Of a stretch of 64,000 bases of DNA, positions 56,089 through 64,000 are shown piece by piece. The position numbers and the translations under genes were made by a program. Source of the DNA: JBFXAF01 sp050184585 (GTDB taxonomy: Bacteria > Pseudomonadota > Alphaproteobacteria > Rhizobiales > Rhizobiaceae); assembly GCA_050184585.1 (NCBI GenBank), contig JBFXAF010000001.1:558001-622000 (forward strand), in the 5' to 3' direction. The notes under the pieces are model-generated. The model saw nothing but the letters and a program-made list of their open reading frames with translations, ran no database searches and was not told the DNA's origin. The first letter of the stretch is position 1. Every line of letters begins with the position of its first letter.

Positions 56089-56966
56089 GGGAGATCCGCT
56101 TCGCTGACGCCGACGACGAACAGGCCCAGCGTCTCGGCTCTATCGATGACGCGCGCCTGCTCGAGCACGAGTGCCCGCTCGGCTTCGACCGCGATCCCGT
56201 TGAGGCCGGCACGATGGGCAGCGTCGACCGTCGCGGGGCCTATCGTCGGGAGGTCGGCCCGCAGTTCCTGTCCCGGCTTGGCGCATTTGACGAGAACACC
56301 ACCCTTGGCGTCGGCCAGCCGCCCTTTTCCCCGATACGAAGCCACGCGTTCGAGCAGTCCGTCGGTGCCCTCGACGCCCTCGACCGCCGCGATGCGATTT
56401 CCAATCGCGACGACCGCCTGTCCGAAATCCAGCGCCCCGATCGCTTTCGCGGCCCTGAAAGCCGCGGTGATGTCGGCCAGGTCTCCTCGGCTCGGATCCG
56501 GACCGGCTATCCTGCCGCCTGACGCCAGCAGGTCGGGAACGAGCGTGTGCGCGCCGACGACCCGGATCCCAGCCAGTTCGATCTGTCGGACCAGGGTCGA
56601 GAGAGCGCCGTTGTCTCCCTTGCGAAGCGCCGACCAGAGATGCCGGGACACGCGCAACAGCTCGAGCGACGGTTTCATGCGGCGCCAGTTCGGCCGCCGC
56701 GATACGCCGCCGCTCAGCACGACGGTGCTGGCGCCGATGCGGCGCAACAGGGGAACGACGGTCGCGACATCCTCCAGCCGGGCGGTCTGGTGCGGAAACT
56801 TTGCGAGTTCGCTGGCATCGGCTTCGCCGTCGATGAGGAGGACGAACAGATCCTGACCTGCCTCGGCGATGGCCCGCGCCACGAACACCGGCAGCATACC
56901 GCTGCCGGCGATGAGGACGATCCTCTCTTTTCCGCTGGCAGGCGGTCCGTCAGTCAGCGTCGTCAT
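56085..56966 (-). CDS. lpxI: UDP-2,3-diacylglucosamine hydrolase LpxI
   Basis: Makes lipid X by attack on the beta phosphate; replaces LpxH in most alphaproteobacteria. About 293 residues. IVLIAGSGMLPVFVARAIAE at the N-terminus, TVVLSGGVSRRPNWRR, GDNGALSTLVRQIELAG, and IGPATVDAAHRAGLNGIAVE near the C-terminus with the metal-ligand Asp region. The ATG at 56966 lies inside lpxA (17-base overlap); a GTG at 56987 is possible. Between lpxA and lpxB, the usual place. Confidence 0.93.
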   Translation of the reverse strand: MTTLTDGPPASGKERIVLIAGSGMLPVFVARAIAEAGQDLFVLLIDGEADASELAKFPHQTARLEDVATVVPLLRRIGASTVVLSGGVSRRPNWRRMKPSLELLRVSRHLWSALRKGDNGALSTLVRQIELAGIRVVGAHTLVPDLLASGGRIAGPDPSRGDLADITAAFRAAKAIGALDFGQAVVAIGNRIAAVEGVEGTDGLLERVASYRGKGRLADAKGGVLVKCAKPGQELRADLPTIGPATVDAAHRAGLNGIAVEAERALVLEQARVIDRAETLGLFVVGVSEADLP

Positions 56967-57783
56967 CGTCCGCACTGGTTGCGCCACCCAGCGGCGGGAC
57001 CGTGAAGTGCCGTTTCCCGCGACTAGTCAGGAAATTCACGACCATGATAACGGAGGCGGAATCGGCGAAATCCTCGCGAACCTGTTCGGCATTGTCCAAA
57101 ACAGGACGGCGTGGATCGAACAACACGCGATAGGCCCTGCGCAGGGCATGGATTTCGGCCCTCGGCATCCCGGAGCGCTTCATTCCGACGATGTTGAAGC
57201 CACGCAGCTTGGCGCGGTTCCCCACCGCCATGCCATAGGGGATCACGTCGCCTGCGATCCCGCTCGCGCCGCCGAGAAATGCATGGTCGCCCACGCGCAC
57301 GAACTGATGCACCGCCGTCATGCCGCCAATGTTGACCCTGTTGCCGATTTCGCAGTGTCCGCCCAGCGTCGCGCCATTCGCGAAAGTGACGTTGTCGCCG
57401 ACGATGCAATCATGCGCGACGTGCGAGTAGGCAAGGAAGTTGCCGCCGTCGCCGACGACGGTCCGTCCCGTGCTGGCATCGCTGCCCGCGTGCATGGTGA
57501 CGCCTTCGCGTATGGTGCAGTCGGCGCCAATCGTGAGGGTGACCGCTCCGCCCTTGTGTCCCGTGCTCTGTGCCGGTCCTCCCAGAACCGCGTTCGGAAA
57601 AATCCTCGTGCGCGGACCGATGGTGGTCGCGCCCAGTATCGTCACGTGACTGATCATCATCACGTCCGAACCGATCACCGCCTTCGCGCCGATATGGCAG
57701 AAGGGGCCGATGGACGCGCCGTCGCCAACGACAGCCCCGGGCTCGACCACCGCAAGCGGATGGATGCTGGCGCCGTTGTTCAT
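56950..57783 (-). CDS. lpxA: UDP-N-acetylglucosamine acyltransferase
   Basis: First step of lipid A synthesis: transfers 3-hydroxyacyl from ACP to UDP-GlcNAc. 277 residues. Left-handed beta-helix of hexapeptide repeats through about residue 190 (IHPLAVVEPGAVVGDGASIG, IGPRTRIFPNAVLGGPAQ), the catalytic His in NFLAYSHVAHDCIVGDN, and a helical C-terminus (MPRAEIHALRRAYRVLFDP). The ATG at 57783 lies 11 bases after fabZ. Confidence 0.96.
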   Translation of the reverse strand: MNNGASIHPLAVVEPGAVVGDGASIGPFCHIGAKAVIGSDVMMISHVTILGATTIGPRTRIFPNAVLGGPAQSTGHKGGAVTLTIGADCTIREGVTMHAGSDASTGRTVVGDGGNFLAYSHVAHDCIVGDNVTFANGATLGGHCEIGNRVNIGGMTAVHQFVRVGDHAFLGGASGIAGDVIPYGMAVGNRAKLRGFNIVGMKRSGMPRAEIHALRRAYRVLFDPRRPVLDNAEQVREDFADSASVIMVVNFLTSRGKRHFTVPPLGGATSADDDDAD

Positions 57784-57793
57784 TCCGGCGCTG

Positions 57794-58261
57794 TCACTTC
57801 TGGCCGGCATGCAACATCGCGGCAATCTCCGCTTCGGCAACCAGTGCGCCGTCGACCCTGCCCTCGCAGGCGAAACGCCAGATGTTGCCGCGCCTCTTGA
57901 GCTTGCGAACGTGAAGCTCGAGCCGGTCGCCCGGGATCACCGGCTTGCGGAACTTCGCGTTGTCTATGGTCATGAAGTAGACGAGAGGGGCGACGTCGGC
58001 GGTGACGCTGCGGATGCAGATCGCGCCCGCCGTCTGCGCCATTGCTTCGATGATGAGGACCCCTGGCATGACGGGAAAACCGGGGAAGTGCCCCATGAAA
58101 TGCGGCTCGTTGACCGTGACGTTCTTTATGCCAACTGCCGAGTCATCTCCGTCGATGTCGATGATCCTGTCGACCAGGAGAAACGGATAACGATGTGGCA
58201 GCAGCTTCAACAGTTCTGCGATATCGGCGCTCTGGAGAGTGCCCGGCCCGGAATCACTCAT
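57794..58261 (-). CDS. fabZ: 3-hydroxyacyl-ACP dehydratase FabZ
   Basis: Dehydrates 3-hydroxyacyl-ACP in fatty acid elongation. It competes with LpxA and LpxD for the same substrate. 155 residues, hot-dog fold. LLPHRYPFLLVDRIIDID, catalytic His in PHFMGHFPGFPVMPGVLIIE with the Glu of EAMAQTAG, and FRKPVIPGDRLELHV. Its 5' end overlaps lpxD by eight bases, so the flux-deciding enzymes are made from one message. Confidence 0.97.
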   Translation of the reverse strand: MSDSGPGTLQSADIAELLKLLPHRYPFLLVDRIIDIDGDDSAVGIKNVTVNEPHFMGHFPGFPVMPGVLIIEAMAQTAGAICIRSVTADVAPLVYFMTIDNAKFRKPVIPGDRLELHVRKLKRRGNIWRFACEGRVDGALVAEAEIAAMLHAGQK

Positions 58262-59309
58262 TCGCCCCTCTCTTCGACGGCTTCGACTTGATCAGATTGC
58301 GAATCGCGGCGACCTCGCGAAAGAACTCCCTGACCGGTCGCGCCGGCGCTCCCGCCCAACGCTCTCCCGGTGGCACGTCGTGCATCAGTCCGGACGCGGC
58401 GGCGATCATCGCCCCAGCACCGACAGTGACGTGATCCGCGATACCCACCCGGCCACCCAGCATGACGCCGTCGCCGAGGGTGACCGAGCCGGAGAGCCCG
58501 CATAGCGCCGCGATCATGCAACTCCGGCCGATGAGCACGTTATGCGCAATCTGCACCAGGTTGTCGATCTTGGTGCCTTCGCCGATGACGGTGTCACCCA
58601 ATGTGCCGCGATCAACCGTGGTATTGGCGCCAATTTCGACGTCGTTCTGAATGATCACACGACCGATGTGCGGGATCCGGACGGGGCCTCCATCCAGAAC
58701 CACGAAGCCGAAACCCGCCTGTCCGATCGCTGCGCTCTGCTGGATGGAGACACGATCTCCGATCAGGGCGCATTGAACCGCGGCGCCCGGTCCAATGTAG
58801 CCGTCGCGCCCGATCCTGCAGTTGCGGCCAATGACGGCGTTGCTCGCGACAAGCGTTCCACGCCCTATGACCGCGCCAGGCCCTATCGACGCGCCGGCCT
58901 CGATGGTCGCGCCGTCCTCGATCCGCGCGTCGGCCGCGATGGTCGCGTTTGGCGCCACGCCAGGCAGGCCCGTCCAGTCGATGGGCCGCGCCGCCGCGCC
59001 GAAGAGTTCCCTGACGATCCTGACGAAGGCGATCTGCGGACGGTTCGTCACCAGAACCGCGACGCCGTCCGGAATCAGCGTGGCGGCCTCGCTGTCACAT
59101 ATGACGGCTGCCGCCTGGGTAGACCGCACCAGGTCGCGGCGCGCGCCTTCGACATAGACCAGTGATCCCGGCCGACTCTCCGAAGCTGAAGCCACGCCGA
59201 ATATCTCGACAGGCCCGTGCGCGGGATTTTCGAGCTGCGCGCCGGTGATTTCCGCGATGGCGCTCACGGTCAATACGCGACTCGGCGCGAAGAACACCGG
59301 ATCCGTCAT
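58254..59309 (-). CDS. lpxD: UDP-3-O-(3-hydroxyacyl)glucosamine N-acyltransferase
   Basis: Third step of lipid A synthesis. 351 residues. An N-terminal uridine-binding domain (about 1-110), then a hexapeptide-repeat beta-helix (ADARIEDGATIEAGASIGPG, GAVIGRGTLVASNAVIGRNC), the catalytic His in KIDNLVQIAHNVLIGRSC, and a C-terminal helix. The ATG at 59309 is used; an in-frame ATG at 59333 with a better ribosome site (AGGGAA) would add eight residues. 202 bases separate it from bamA. Confidence 0.95.
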   Translation of the reverse strand: MTDPVFFAPSRVLTVSAIAEITGAQLENPAHGPVEIFGVASASESRPGSLVYVEGARRDLVRSTQAAAVICDSEAATLIPDGVAVLVTNRPQIAFVRIVRELFGAAARPIDWTGLPGVAPNATIAADARIEDGATIEAGASIGPGAVIGRGTLVASNAVIGRNCRIGRDGYIGPGAAVQCALIGDRVSIQQSAAIGQAGFGFVVLDGGPVRIPHIGRVIIQNDVEIGANTTVDRGTLGDTVIGEGTKIDNLVQIAHNVLIGRSCMIAALCGLSGSVTLGDGVMLGGRVGIADHVTVGAGAMIAAASGLMHDVPPGERWAGAPARPVREFFREVAAIRNLIKSKPSKRGANE

Positions 59310-59511
59310 CCCGTCTGTTTTCCGGCTGTCCATGCAACCGTTCCCTGTCGCCCGCGCCGGACCCACGACAACCGGGTATCGCGCCGCGAAAGCCGCGGCG
59401 CGTTCCTACCACAGGGGCGAAGGTTGGCAAGATTGCCGAACGCGATCACGATCAGGACAGCCTGGTCAGCGCCCGGCTCGCGGAACCGGCAAGGGCCGGC
59501 ACCGCTCGCAC

Positions 59512-61887
59512 TCAGAACCGGGTCGACATGCCAAAGTTGAAGTTCTGTACCCGGTCGGTGGGCAGCTTGCGGAGCGGCACCGAGTAATCGACGCGCAACG
59601 GGCCGAATGGCGATGCCCAGATCAGGCTGATGCCCGCCGACGCCCTTATGAAGGACGAAGAAGACGCCGTCAGGACATTCACGAGGTTGTTTCCGTAGAG
59701 TGTCGCGGCGTCGGCGAAGATCGCGCCCTTCAGGCCATATGTCTCCGGAATCACCGGCAGCGGGAATTGTGCCTCGGCCGATGCATGGAAGTAGGTCGTA
59801 CCGCCAAGCGCCTCCCTGAACACGCCTGCATCAACCGGTCCCATGCCGCCATACTCGAAGCCGCGAATGATGCGGTCGGTGCTCTGGAACATGTCGAAGA
59901 CGCGCAGCCCGCCGCCCCCGAACCCCTGGACGTGACCGGCGCCGACGGTGATGAGGCCGACGATGTCGAATTCGTCCGACAGCGTGTGATAGTAGCTGCC
60001 GCGCGCGGTCGCCTTCACGAACTTCGCGTTGCCGCCCAGGCCGGCAACCTCGACCGTCGCGAGCGCGTAGATGCCCGAACGCGGGTTCTTCATGTCGTCG
60101 ATGGTGTTGAAGAGCACCGTGCCGCTCACCGAGGACTTGATCCACGGGCTGGCGTTGATGCCCGCGACGATCGCCGGTGCGATGAAGCACCCGACATCCG
60201 GCACGCCATCTCCGTTGACGTCGCAGGTCGAGGTGAAATTGTACTCTTCCTGCGTCAGGTTGTACGCGAACTGCGTCGTCAGCGCTTCCGTGATGGGAAG
60301 CCCGAACCGTACCGATCCACCGATCAGCTTCGTGTCGTAATTGTCGTAGTCGCGGGTCTGACGGAACAAGTCGAAGCCCGCCGAAATCCGGCGGCCGAGG
60401 AAGTACGGCTCCGTGAACGACAGCTGAAAATCCCGCGCGTTCATGCCGCCGGAAACAGACAGCTTGATGTACTGGCCGCGCCCGAGGAAATTCTTCTCCG
60501 AAACAGCCGCCTCGATGTTGATGCCGGCGCTGCGCGTATTCGTCGCGCCGGTCGAATAGCCGGCGCCGACCGAGAACTCACCGGTCGACTTCTCGACCAG
60601 GTCGACGACCAGGACGATCTGATCGGGTTCGGCGCCAGGGACGGTAGAGATTTCCACCGTCTCGAAGAAATCCAGGGCCTCCAGGCGCCGCTTTGCGCGC
60701 TGCACCATGACCTGGTTGAAGGCATCGCCTTCGCTGAGGTCGAACTCACGCCGGATGACGTAGTCGCGCGTTCGCGTATTTCCGCGAATTTCTATCCGCT
60801 CGATATAGACCCGCGATCCCTCTTCGATCGAATAAACCACCGCGATGGTGCGCGCTTCGAAGTTGCGGTCGCCCCGCGGGGTGACCTGCGCGAATGCATA
60901 GCCCATGCCCGCCATGCGTTCCGTCAGCGCAATAATCGAATCCTCGACTTCCTTGGCGCTGTAGACGCGACCCTCGCGGCTTTCGACGAGGCCACGCAGC
61001 GATTCCGGGTCGACACCCTCGATCGTGTTTTCGATCTCGATCGGCCCGAAGTCGTAGCGATCGCCTTCTTCGACCGTGAAGGTCACGATGTACTCGTTTT
61101 CCGACTCGTCGATCTCACCAACGGCGGAGATGATCCGGAAATCGGCATAGCCGCGATTGTAGTAGAAGCGGCGAAGCAGTTCCTCGTCGGCGCGCAGCCT
61201 GTCTTCGTCGAACACGTCGTTGCGCATCAGGAATGACAGGATGTTCGAACGCTTGGTGGCGATGACGTCGCTGAGGCGCCGGTCGCTGAAGGCATTGTTG
61301 CCGACGAAATTGATCGTGGCGATCTTGGTGCGGCCGCCTTCCTGAATCTCGAACACGACGTTGACCCGGCTATCGCCCAGATCGATGACCTGAGTCGACA
61401 CCGTCGCATCGTCGCGGCCGATTCTCCGATAGGCCTCGCGGACCGCCTCGGCGTCGACTTCGAGCTGGTCGGGGGAATATGTTCCCCGCGGCTTCAACTG
61501 GACGATGTTGGAGAGCTGCTCGTCCTTGATCTTCTTGTTGCCCTGGAACAGGACCTGGTTGACGACCGCGTTCTCCTGAACCTCGACCACCAGCGTGCCG
61601 CCAGCCTGCGTGATCCGAACGTCGGCGAACAGCCCCGTAGCGAAGAGGCGCTTGACCGCTTCGTCAATGTCGGCGCCCGAGAACGCAACGCCCGGCTTGA
61701 TGGCGACATAGTTCACGATCGTTTCGTAGTCGACGCGGCGGTTGCCCCGCACCTCGATGCGGCTGACGACGGCCGCGTGTGCGACAGTCGCGGAAACGAC
61801 CTGCGAAACGAACCCGCCGGTCGTCACGATACCGACGCTCATGACGGCCGCCACGACGGCGCTCACGATACCTGATGCTGCCTTCAT
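59512..61887 (-). CDS. bamA: Outer membrane protein assembly factor BamA
   Basis: Central Omp85 pore that inserts beta-barrel proteins into the outer membrane. 791 residues. A signal sequence (first about 40), five POTRA domains (about 45-410; e.g. VSRIEVRGNRRVDYETIVNY and IATINFVGNNAFSDRRLSDV), then a 16-strand barrel ending in a C-terminal Phe (NFGMSTRF). The lid-loop motif is GGAVRF-like GGGGLRVFD and RIIRGFEYGG. The ATG at 61887 gives a normal signal peptide. Flanked by rseP and lpxD. Confidence 0.96.
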   Translation of the reverse strand: MKAASGIVSAVVAAVMSVGIVTTGGFVSQVVSATVAHAAVVSRIEVRGNRRVDYETIVNYVAIKPGVAFSGADIDEAVKRLFATGLFADVRITQAGGTLVVEVQENAVVNQVLFQGNKKIKDEQLSNIVQLKPRGTYSPDQLEVDAEAVREAYRRIGRDDATVSTQVIDLGDSRVNVVFEIQEGGRTKIATINFVGNNAFSDRRLSDVIATKRSNILSFLMRNDVFDEDRLRADEELLRRFYYNRGYADFRIISAVGEIDESENEYIVTFTVEEGDRYDFGPIEIENTIEGVDPESLRGLVESREGRVYSAKEVEDSIIALTERMAGMGYAFAQVTPRGDRNFEARTIAVVYSIEEGSRVYIERIEIRGNTRTRDYVIRREFDLSEGDAFNQVMVQRAKRRLEALDFFETVEISTVPGAEPDQIVLVVDLVEKSTGEFSVGAGYSTGATNTRSAGINIEAAVSEKNFLGRGQYIKLSVSGGMNARDFQLSFTEPYFLGRRISAGFDLFRQTRDYDNYDTKLIGGSVRFGLPITEALTTQFAYNLTQEEYNFTSTCDVNGDGVPDVGCFIAPAIVAGINASPWIKSSVSGTVLFNTIDDMKNPRSGIYALATVEVAGLGGNAKFVKATARGSYYHTLSDEFDIVGLITVGAGHVQGFGGGGLRVFDMFQSTDRIIRGFEYGGMGPVDAGVFREALGGTTYFHASAEAQFPLPVIPETYGLKGAIFADAATLYGNNLVNVLTASSSSFIRASAGISLIWASPFGPLRVDYSVPLRKLPTDRVQNFNFGMSTRF

Positions 61888-61957
61888 GCGGCCTTGATAC
61901 CTTTTCTCGAAGTCCCCACGGCGAGAAATCCGGACGTCGCGGTGTTGCAAGCTACCG

Positions 61958-61985
61958 TAATAGCCGGATTTTCCCTACACGCAAG
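61958..61985 (-). promoter_or_regulatory. Candidate bamA promoter
   Basis: Minus strand CTTGCG (61985-61980), 16 bases, CTATTA (61963-61958), 71 bases before the bamA ATG, in the 219-base rseP-bamA gap. A seven-base hairpin (62020-62026 with 62033-62039) upstream might end rseP transcription but has no T run. Confidence 0.35.
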
Positions 61986-62106
61986 GTTCTCGGTTAACAT
62001 GCGTTTACTTCGCGCGCGTGCGTGACATTCCCGTCACGCCTATGCCGCCGCATGGTAAACGAGACCTTCCCGCCAATGCCGCCGCCAAGCCATTCTCTCA
62101 ACGATT

Positions 62107-63246
62107 TCAACATGCAATCAGATCGTTCCAGAGTACGAACGCCATGAAGCCAAGGACCAGGAACAGCCCGACGCGATAGACCGCTTCCATGACCCGTTCC
62201 GAGACGGGACGTCCGGTGGCGGCCTCGACGCCATAGAAAACCAGATGCCCTCCGTCGAGGGGTGGAATCGGCAGCAGATTGAGAATCCCGATGCCGACCG
62301 ACAGAAGTGCGGTCAGCTGGACGAGCCATTCGAAGCCGAGCGCAGCCGCCCTGCCCGCCATGTCTGCTATCTTCACCGGACCGCCGAGCTGACATTTGTC
62401 CTCGCGGCCGACGATGAACCGGCGCAGGAACTGGCCGGTCCTGACGATGATCTGGCCAGTCTCGGCGACCGCCTCCGCGAATGCCTCGCCAGGCCCATAT
62501 TCGATCAGGCGGGGCTGGCCGAGCTCTTCGTTGTTCACAACGCCGATGACGCCGATTCGAACCACATTGCCGAGGGCGTCGGTCGTCTCGGTGAGTTCCG
62601 GCGTCGCGACCAGGGTTATCTCCTGTTCGCCGCGAAGCATGACGAACACGATTTCATCGCCCGCCCGCCCGGAGACGTAGCGCTGGACGTCGGCGAAGGT
62701 CTCGACGCGCGCGCCGTCAACGCTGACGAAACGGTCGCCCGGCAGGAACCCCGCGATCTCGGCGGGGCTTCCCGCCCGCACTTCGGCGACCATGGGCTCG
62801 GAGACGTAGCGGCCGTAGATACCGAAGAGCGCGGCGAAGACCGCGATGGTCAGAATGAAGTTCGCGAGCGGCCCGGCGACGACGGTCAGCGCCCGCTTCC
62901 AGACTGGCTGCGTGTGAAAGGCAACGCGCCTTTGCGCTTCGCTCAGGGAATCGGATTCGGCCCTGTCCGGCTTGCTGGTGACCGCCATGTCGCCGACGAA
63001 CTTGACGTATCCTCCCAGCGGTATCGCACTGAGTTTCCAGCGCGTTCCCGAGCGATCGGTGAAGCCCGCCAGTTCGGGGCCGAAGCCGATCGAGAAAGCC
63101 GTGACGCCGATGCCGCAGAGCCTGCCGACCAGATAGTGCCCAAGCTCGTGCACGAAGACGACGACGATCAGTACGAAAAGGAAGGGCACCAAGGTGCCGA
63201 AGAGGATGCCGTCCGCGCCCAGGATCGTGTTGAACAGGTCGGACAA
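62107..63246 (-). CDS. rseP: RseP/MmpA site-2 zinc metalloprotease
   Basis: Intramembrane protease that cleaves anti-sigma factors and remnant signal peptides. About 379 residues. Zinc motif His33-Glu34-His37 (VVVFVHELGHYLVGRL) in the first helix, one PDZ domain (about 130-215; RAGSPAEIAGFLPGDRFVSV), and the third zinc ligand in LLPIPPLDGGHLVFYGVEA. Last helix FLVLGFMAFVLWNDL. The start is a TTG at 63246 with AGGAG five bases before it; no ATG fits. No dxr gene lies between cdsA and rseP, unlike in several other alphaproteobacteria. Confidence 0.93.
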   Translation of the reverse strand: MSDLFNTILGADGILFGTLVPFLFVLIVVVFVHELGHYLVGRLCGIGVTAFSIGFGPELAGFTDRSGTRWKLSAIPLGGYVKFVGDMAVTSKPDRAESDSLSEAQRRVAFHTQPVWKRALTVVAGPLANFILTIAVFAALFGIYGRYVSEPMVAEVRAGSPAEIAGFLPGDRFVSVDGARVETFADVQRYVSGRAGDEIVFVMLRGEQEITLVATPELTETTDALGNVVRIGVIGVVNNEELGQPRLIEYGPGEAFAEAVAETGQIIVRTGQFLRRFIVGREDKCQLGGPVKIADMAGRAAALGFEWLVQLTALLSVGIGILNLLPIPPLDGGHLVFYGVEAATGRPVSERVMEAVYRVGLFLVLGFMAFVLWNDLIAC

Positions 63247-63351
63247 GGGAACTCCTGGGCTAGATCGGCGAAAGCCGATCAATCTGGCTGGAATCCCGGC
63301 GATTCCGTGGCTCTGGGACCATGTCCGCCCAGCCTGACGCGGGGCTTGCGG

Positions 63352-64000
63352 TCACACGGGAAAGAGGCGCATGGCGGGATCGTCGAAGCCGCCGGCCGCG
63401 ATGAGGACGAGGTATAGCAGGATCGCCGCCGCCACAAGGCCGTCGACCCGGTCCATCACTCCCCCGTGGCCAGGAATCAGCTGGCTGGAATCCTTGACGC
63501 CGTGACGGCGCTTGACGGCCGATTCGAACAGGTCGCCAATTTGGGCCGCGACCGAAATGACCGCGGCAAGCGGAACCAGCGCCATGTGAAAGTGACCGAC
63601 CGCGGCGGCGACGGACAGCCCGGCAACGGTTCCGCCGACCGCTCCGCCGACAGCGCCGCTCCATGTCTTTCCCGGCGATATGGAAGGAGCGAGCTTGGGC
63701 CCACCGACCGCGCGCCCGACAAAATACGCAAGAATGTCGGTCGCCCACACGGTCGCGAACAGGAACAGGATCGTCCAGAGGCCAGCCAGGCCGTCCCCCC
63801 GCAATTCGGCCAGCGCAACGCCCGACAGGGCGGCATACGCATAGCCTGCGCTCGTCGCGCGTCCGTCTCCCCTGAACGCCGCCTCCAGGGCCGTCGCCAA
63901 CAGCCCGGCGGCAAGAATTCCGAACACGATGGTTTCTGGCCGACCCGCAACGAGCAGCAGGAAACCGGCGGCAAGCCCGGCGAACGGCACAAGGCCGGAT
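63352..64000 (-). CDS. cdsA: Phosphatidate cytidylyltransferase, 5' end outside the window
   Basis: Makes CDP-diacylglycerol from phosphatidate and CTP. Only the C-terminal 215 or so residues are visible; the frame runs open past 64000. The family signature is complete: SAVKRRHGVKDSSQLIPGHG followed by GVMDRVDG. SPGKTWSGAVGGAVGG and several membrane segments (GLWTILFLFATVWATDILAY, LVAAAILLYLVLIAAGG) are also present. Upstream neighbours (probably uppS and frr) would lie beyond the window. 105 bases without features separate it from rseP. Confidence 0.94.
   Translation of the reverse strand, partial: SGLVPFAGLAAGFLLLVAGRPETIVFGILAAGLLATALEAAFRGDGRATSAGYAYAALSGVALAELRGDGLAGLWTILFLFATVWATDILAYFVGRAVGGPKLAPSISPGKTWSGAVGGAVGGTVAGLSVAAAVGHFHMALVPLAAVISVAAQIGDLFESAVKRRHGVKDSSQLIPGHGGVMDRVDGLVAAAILLYLVLIAAGGFDDPAMRLFPV

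Overview
High-GC, gene-dense chromosomal DNA of an alphaproteobacterium, most likely Hyphomicrobiales (Rhizobiales), in or near the Mesorhizobium/Phyllobacteriaceae group. The evidence is gene order and family content: nifR3/dusB-ntrB-ntrC-ntrY-ntrX-trkA-hfq-hflX, a pyruvate dehydrogenase E1 beta carrying its own lipoyl domain, a fused ispDF, LpxI instead of LpxH, SOS boxes of the GAAC-N7-GAAC type and a general-stress (EcfG-type) promoter. Almost everything is core metabolism and cell-envelope biogenesis. I see no rRNA, tRNA, CRISPR array, prophage or transposase gene. The genus is an inference; no alignment was run.

Layout. 1-8685: aerobic cobalamin pathway, cobH(partial)-I-J-[K inverted]-L-E-M-A-B-S-T, with almost every junction a 4-base stop/start overlap; mazG follows. 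9573-20963 (minus): dusB-ntrB-ntrC-ntrY-ntrX-trkA-dat-hfq-hflX, covering nitrogen control, potassium uptake, a PLP transaminase, the RNA chaperone Hfq and a ribosome-associated GTPase. 21095-22803 (plus): ispDF and a stand-alone CinA-type deamidase. 22814-23122: a 309-base nested inverted-repeat element without transposase, lying between convergent genes; its end supplies the stop codon of the next gene. 23120-33443 (minus): eno, ftsB, pdhA-pdhB-pdhC, two small membrane proteins, a GDSL hydrolase, lpdA, lipA and a RatA/COQ10-type protein. Pyruvate dehydrogenase and the lipoate synthase it needs are therefore encoded together.

33540-38791 is the only accessory-looking stretch: a small membrane protein, a DUF900 alpha/beta hydrolase, a 2-oxoglutarate/Fe(II) oxygenase, a 42-residue lipoprotein, a PRC-barrel protein with an apparent EcfG promoter, a polytopic membrane protein and an acyl-lipid desaturase. 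38794-43176 (minus): tpiA, secG, an L,D-transpeptidase and pyrG. 43318-49564 (plus): ppiD-trpD-trpC-moaC-moeA-lexA. comEC (minus), gltX and gltA (plus) follow. 54892-64000 (minus): the envelope cluster cdsA(partial)-rseP-bamA-lpxD-fabZ-lpxA-lpxI-lpxB, which joins phospholipid synthesis, outer-membrane protein assembly and lipid A synthesis.

No clearly new multi-gene system is visible. The items most worth a second look are the palindromic element, inverted cobK inside the cob operon, candidate operators in the pdhA and gltA promoter regions, the EcfG-type promoter of the PRC-barrel gene, and the overlooked small lipoprotein.
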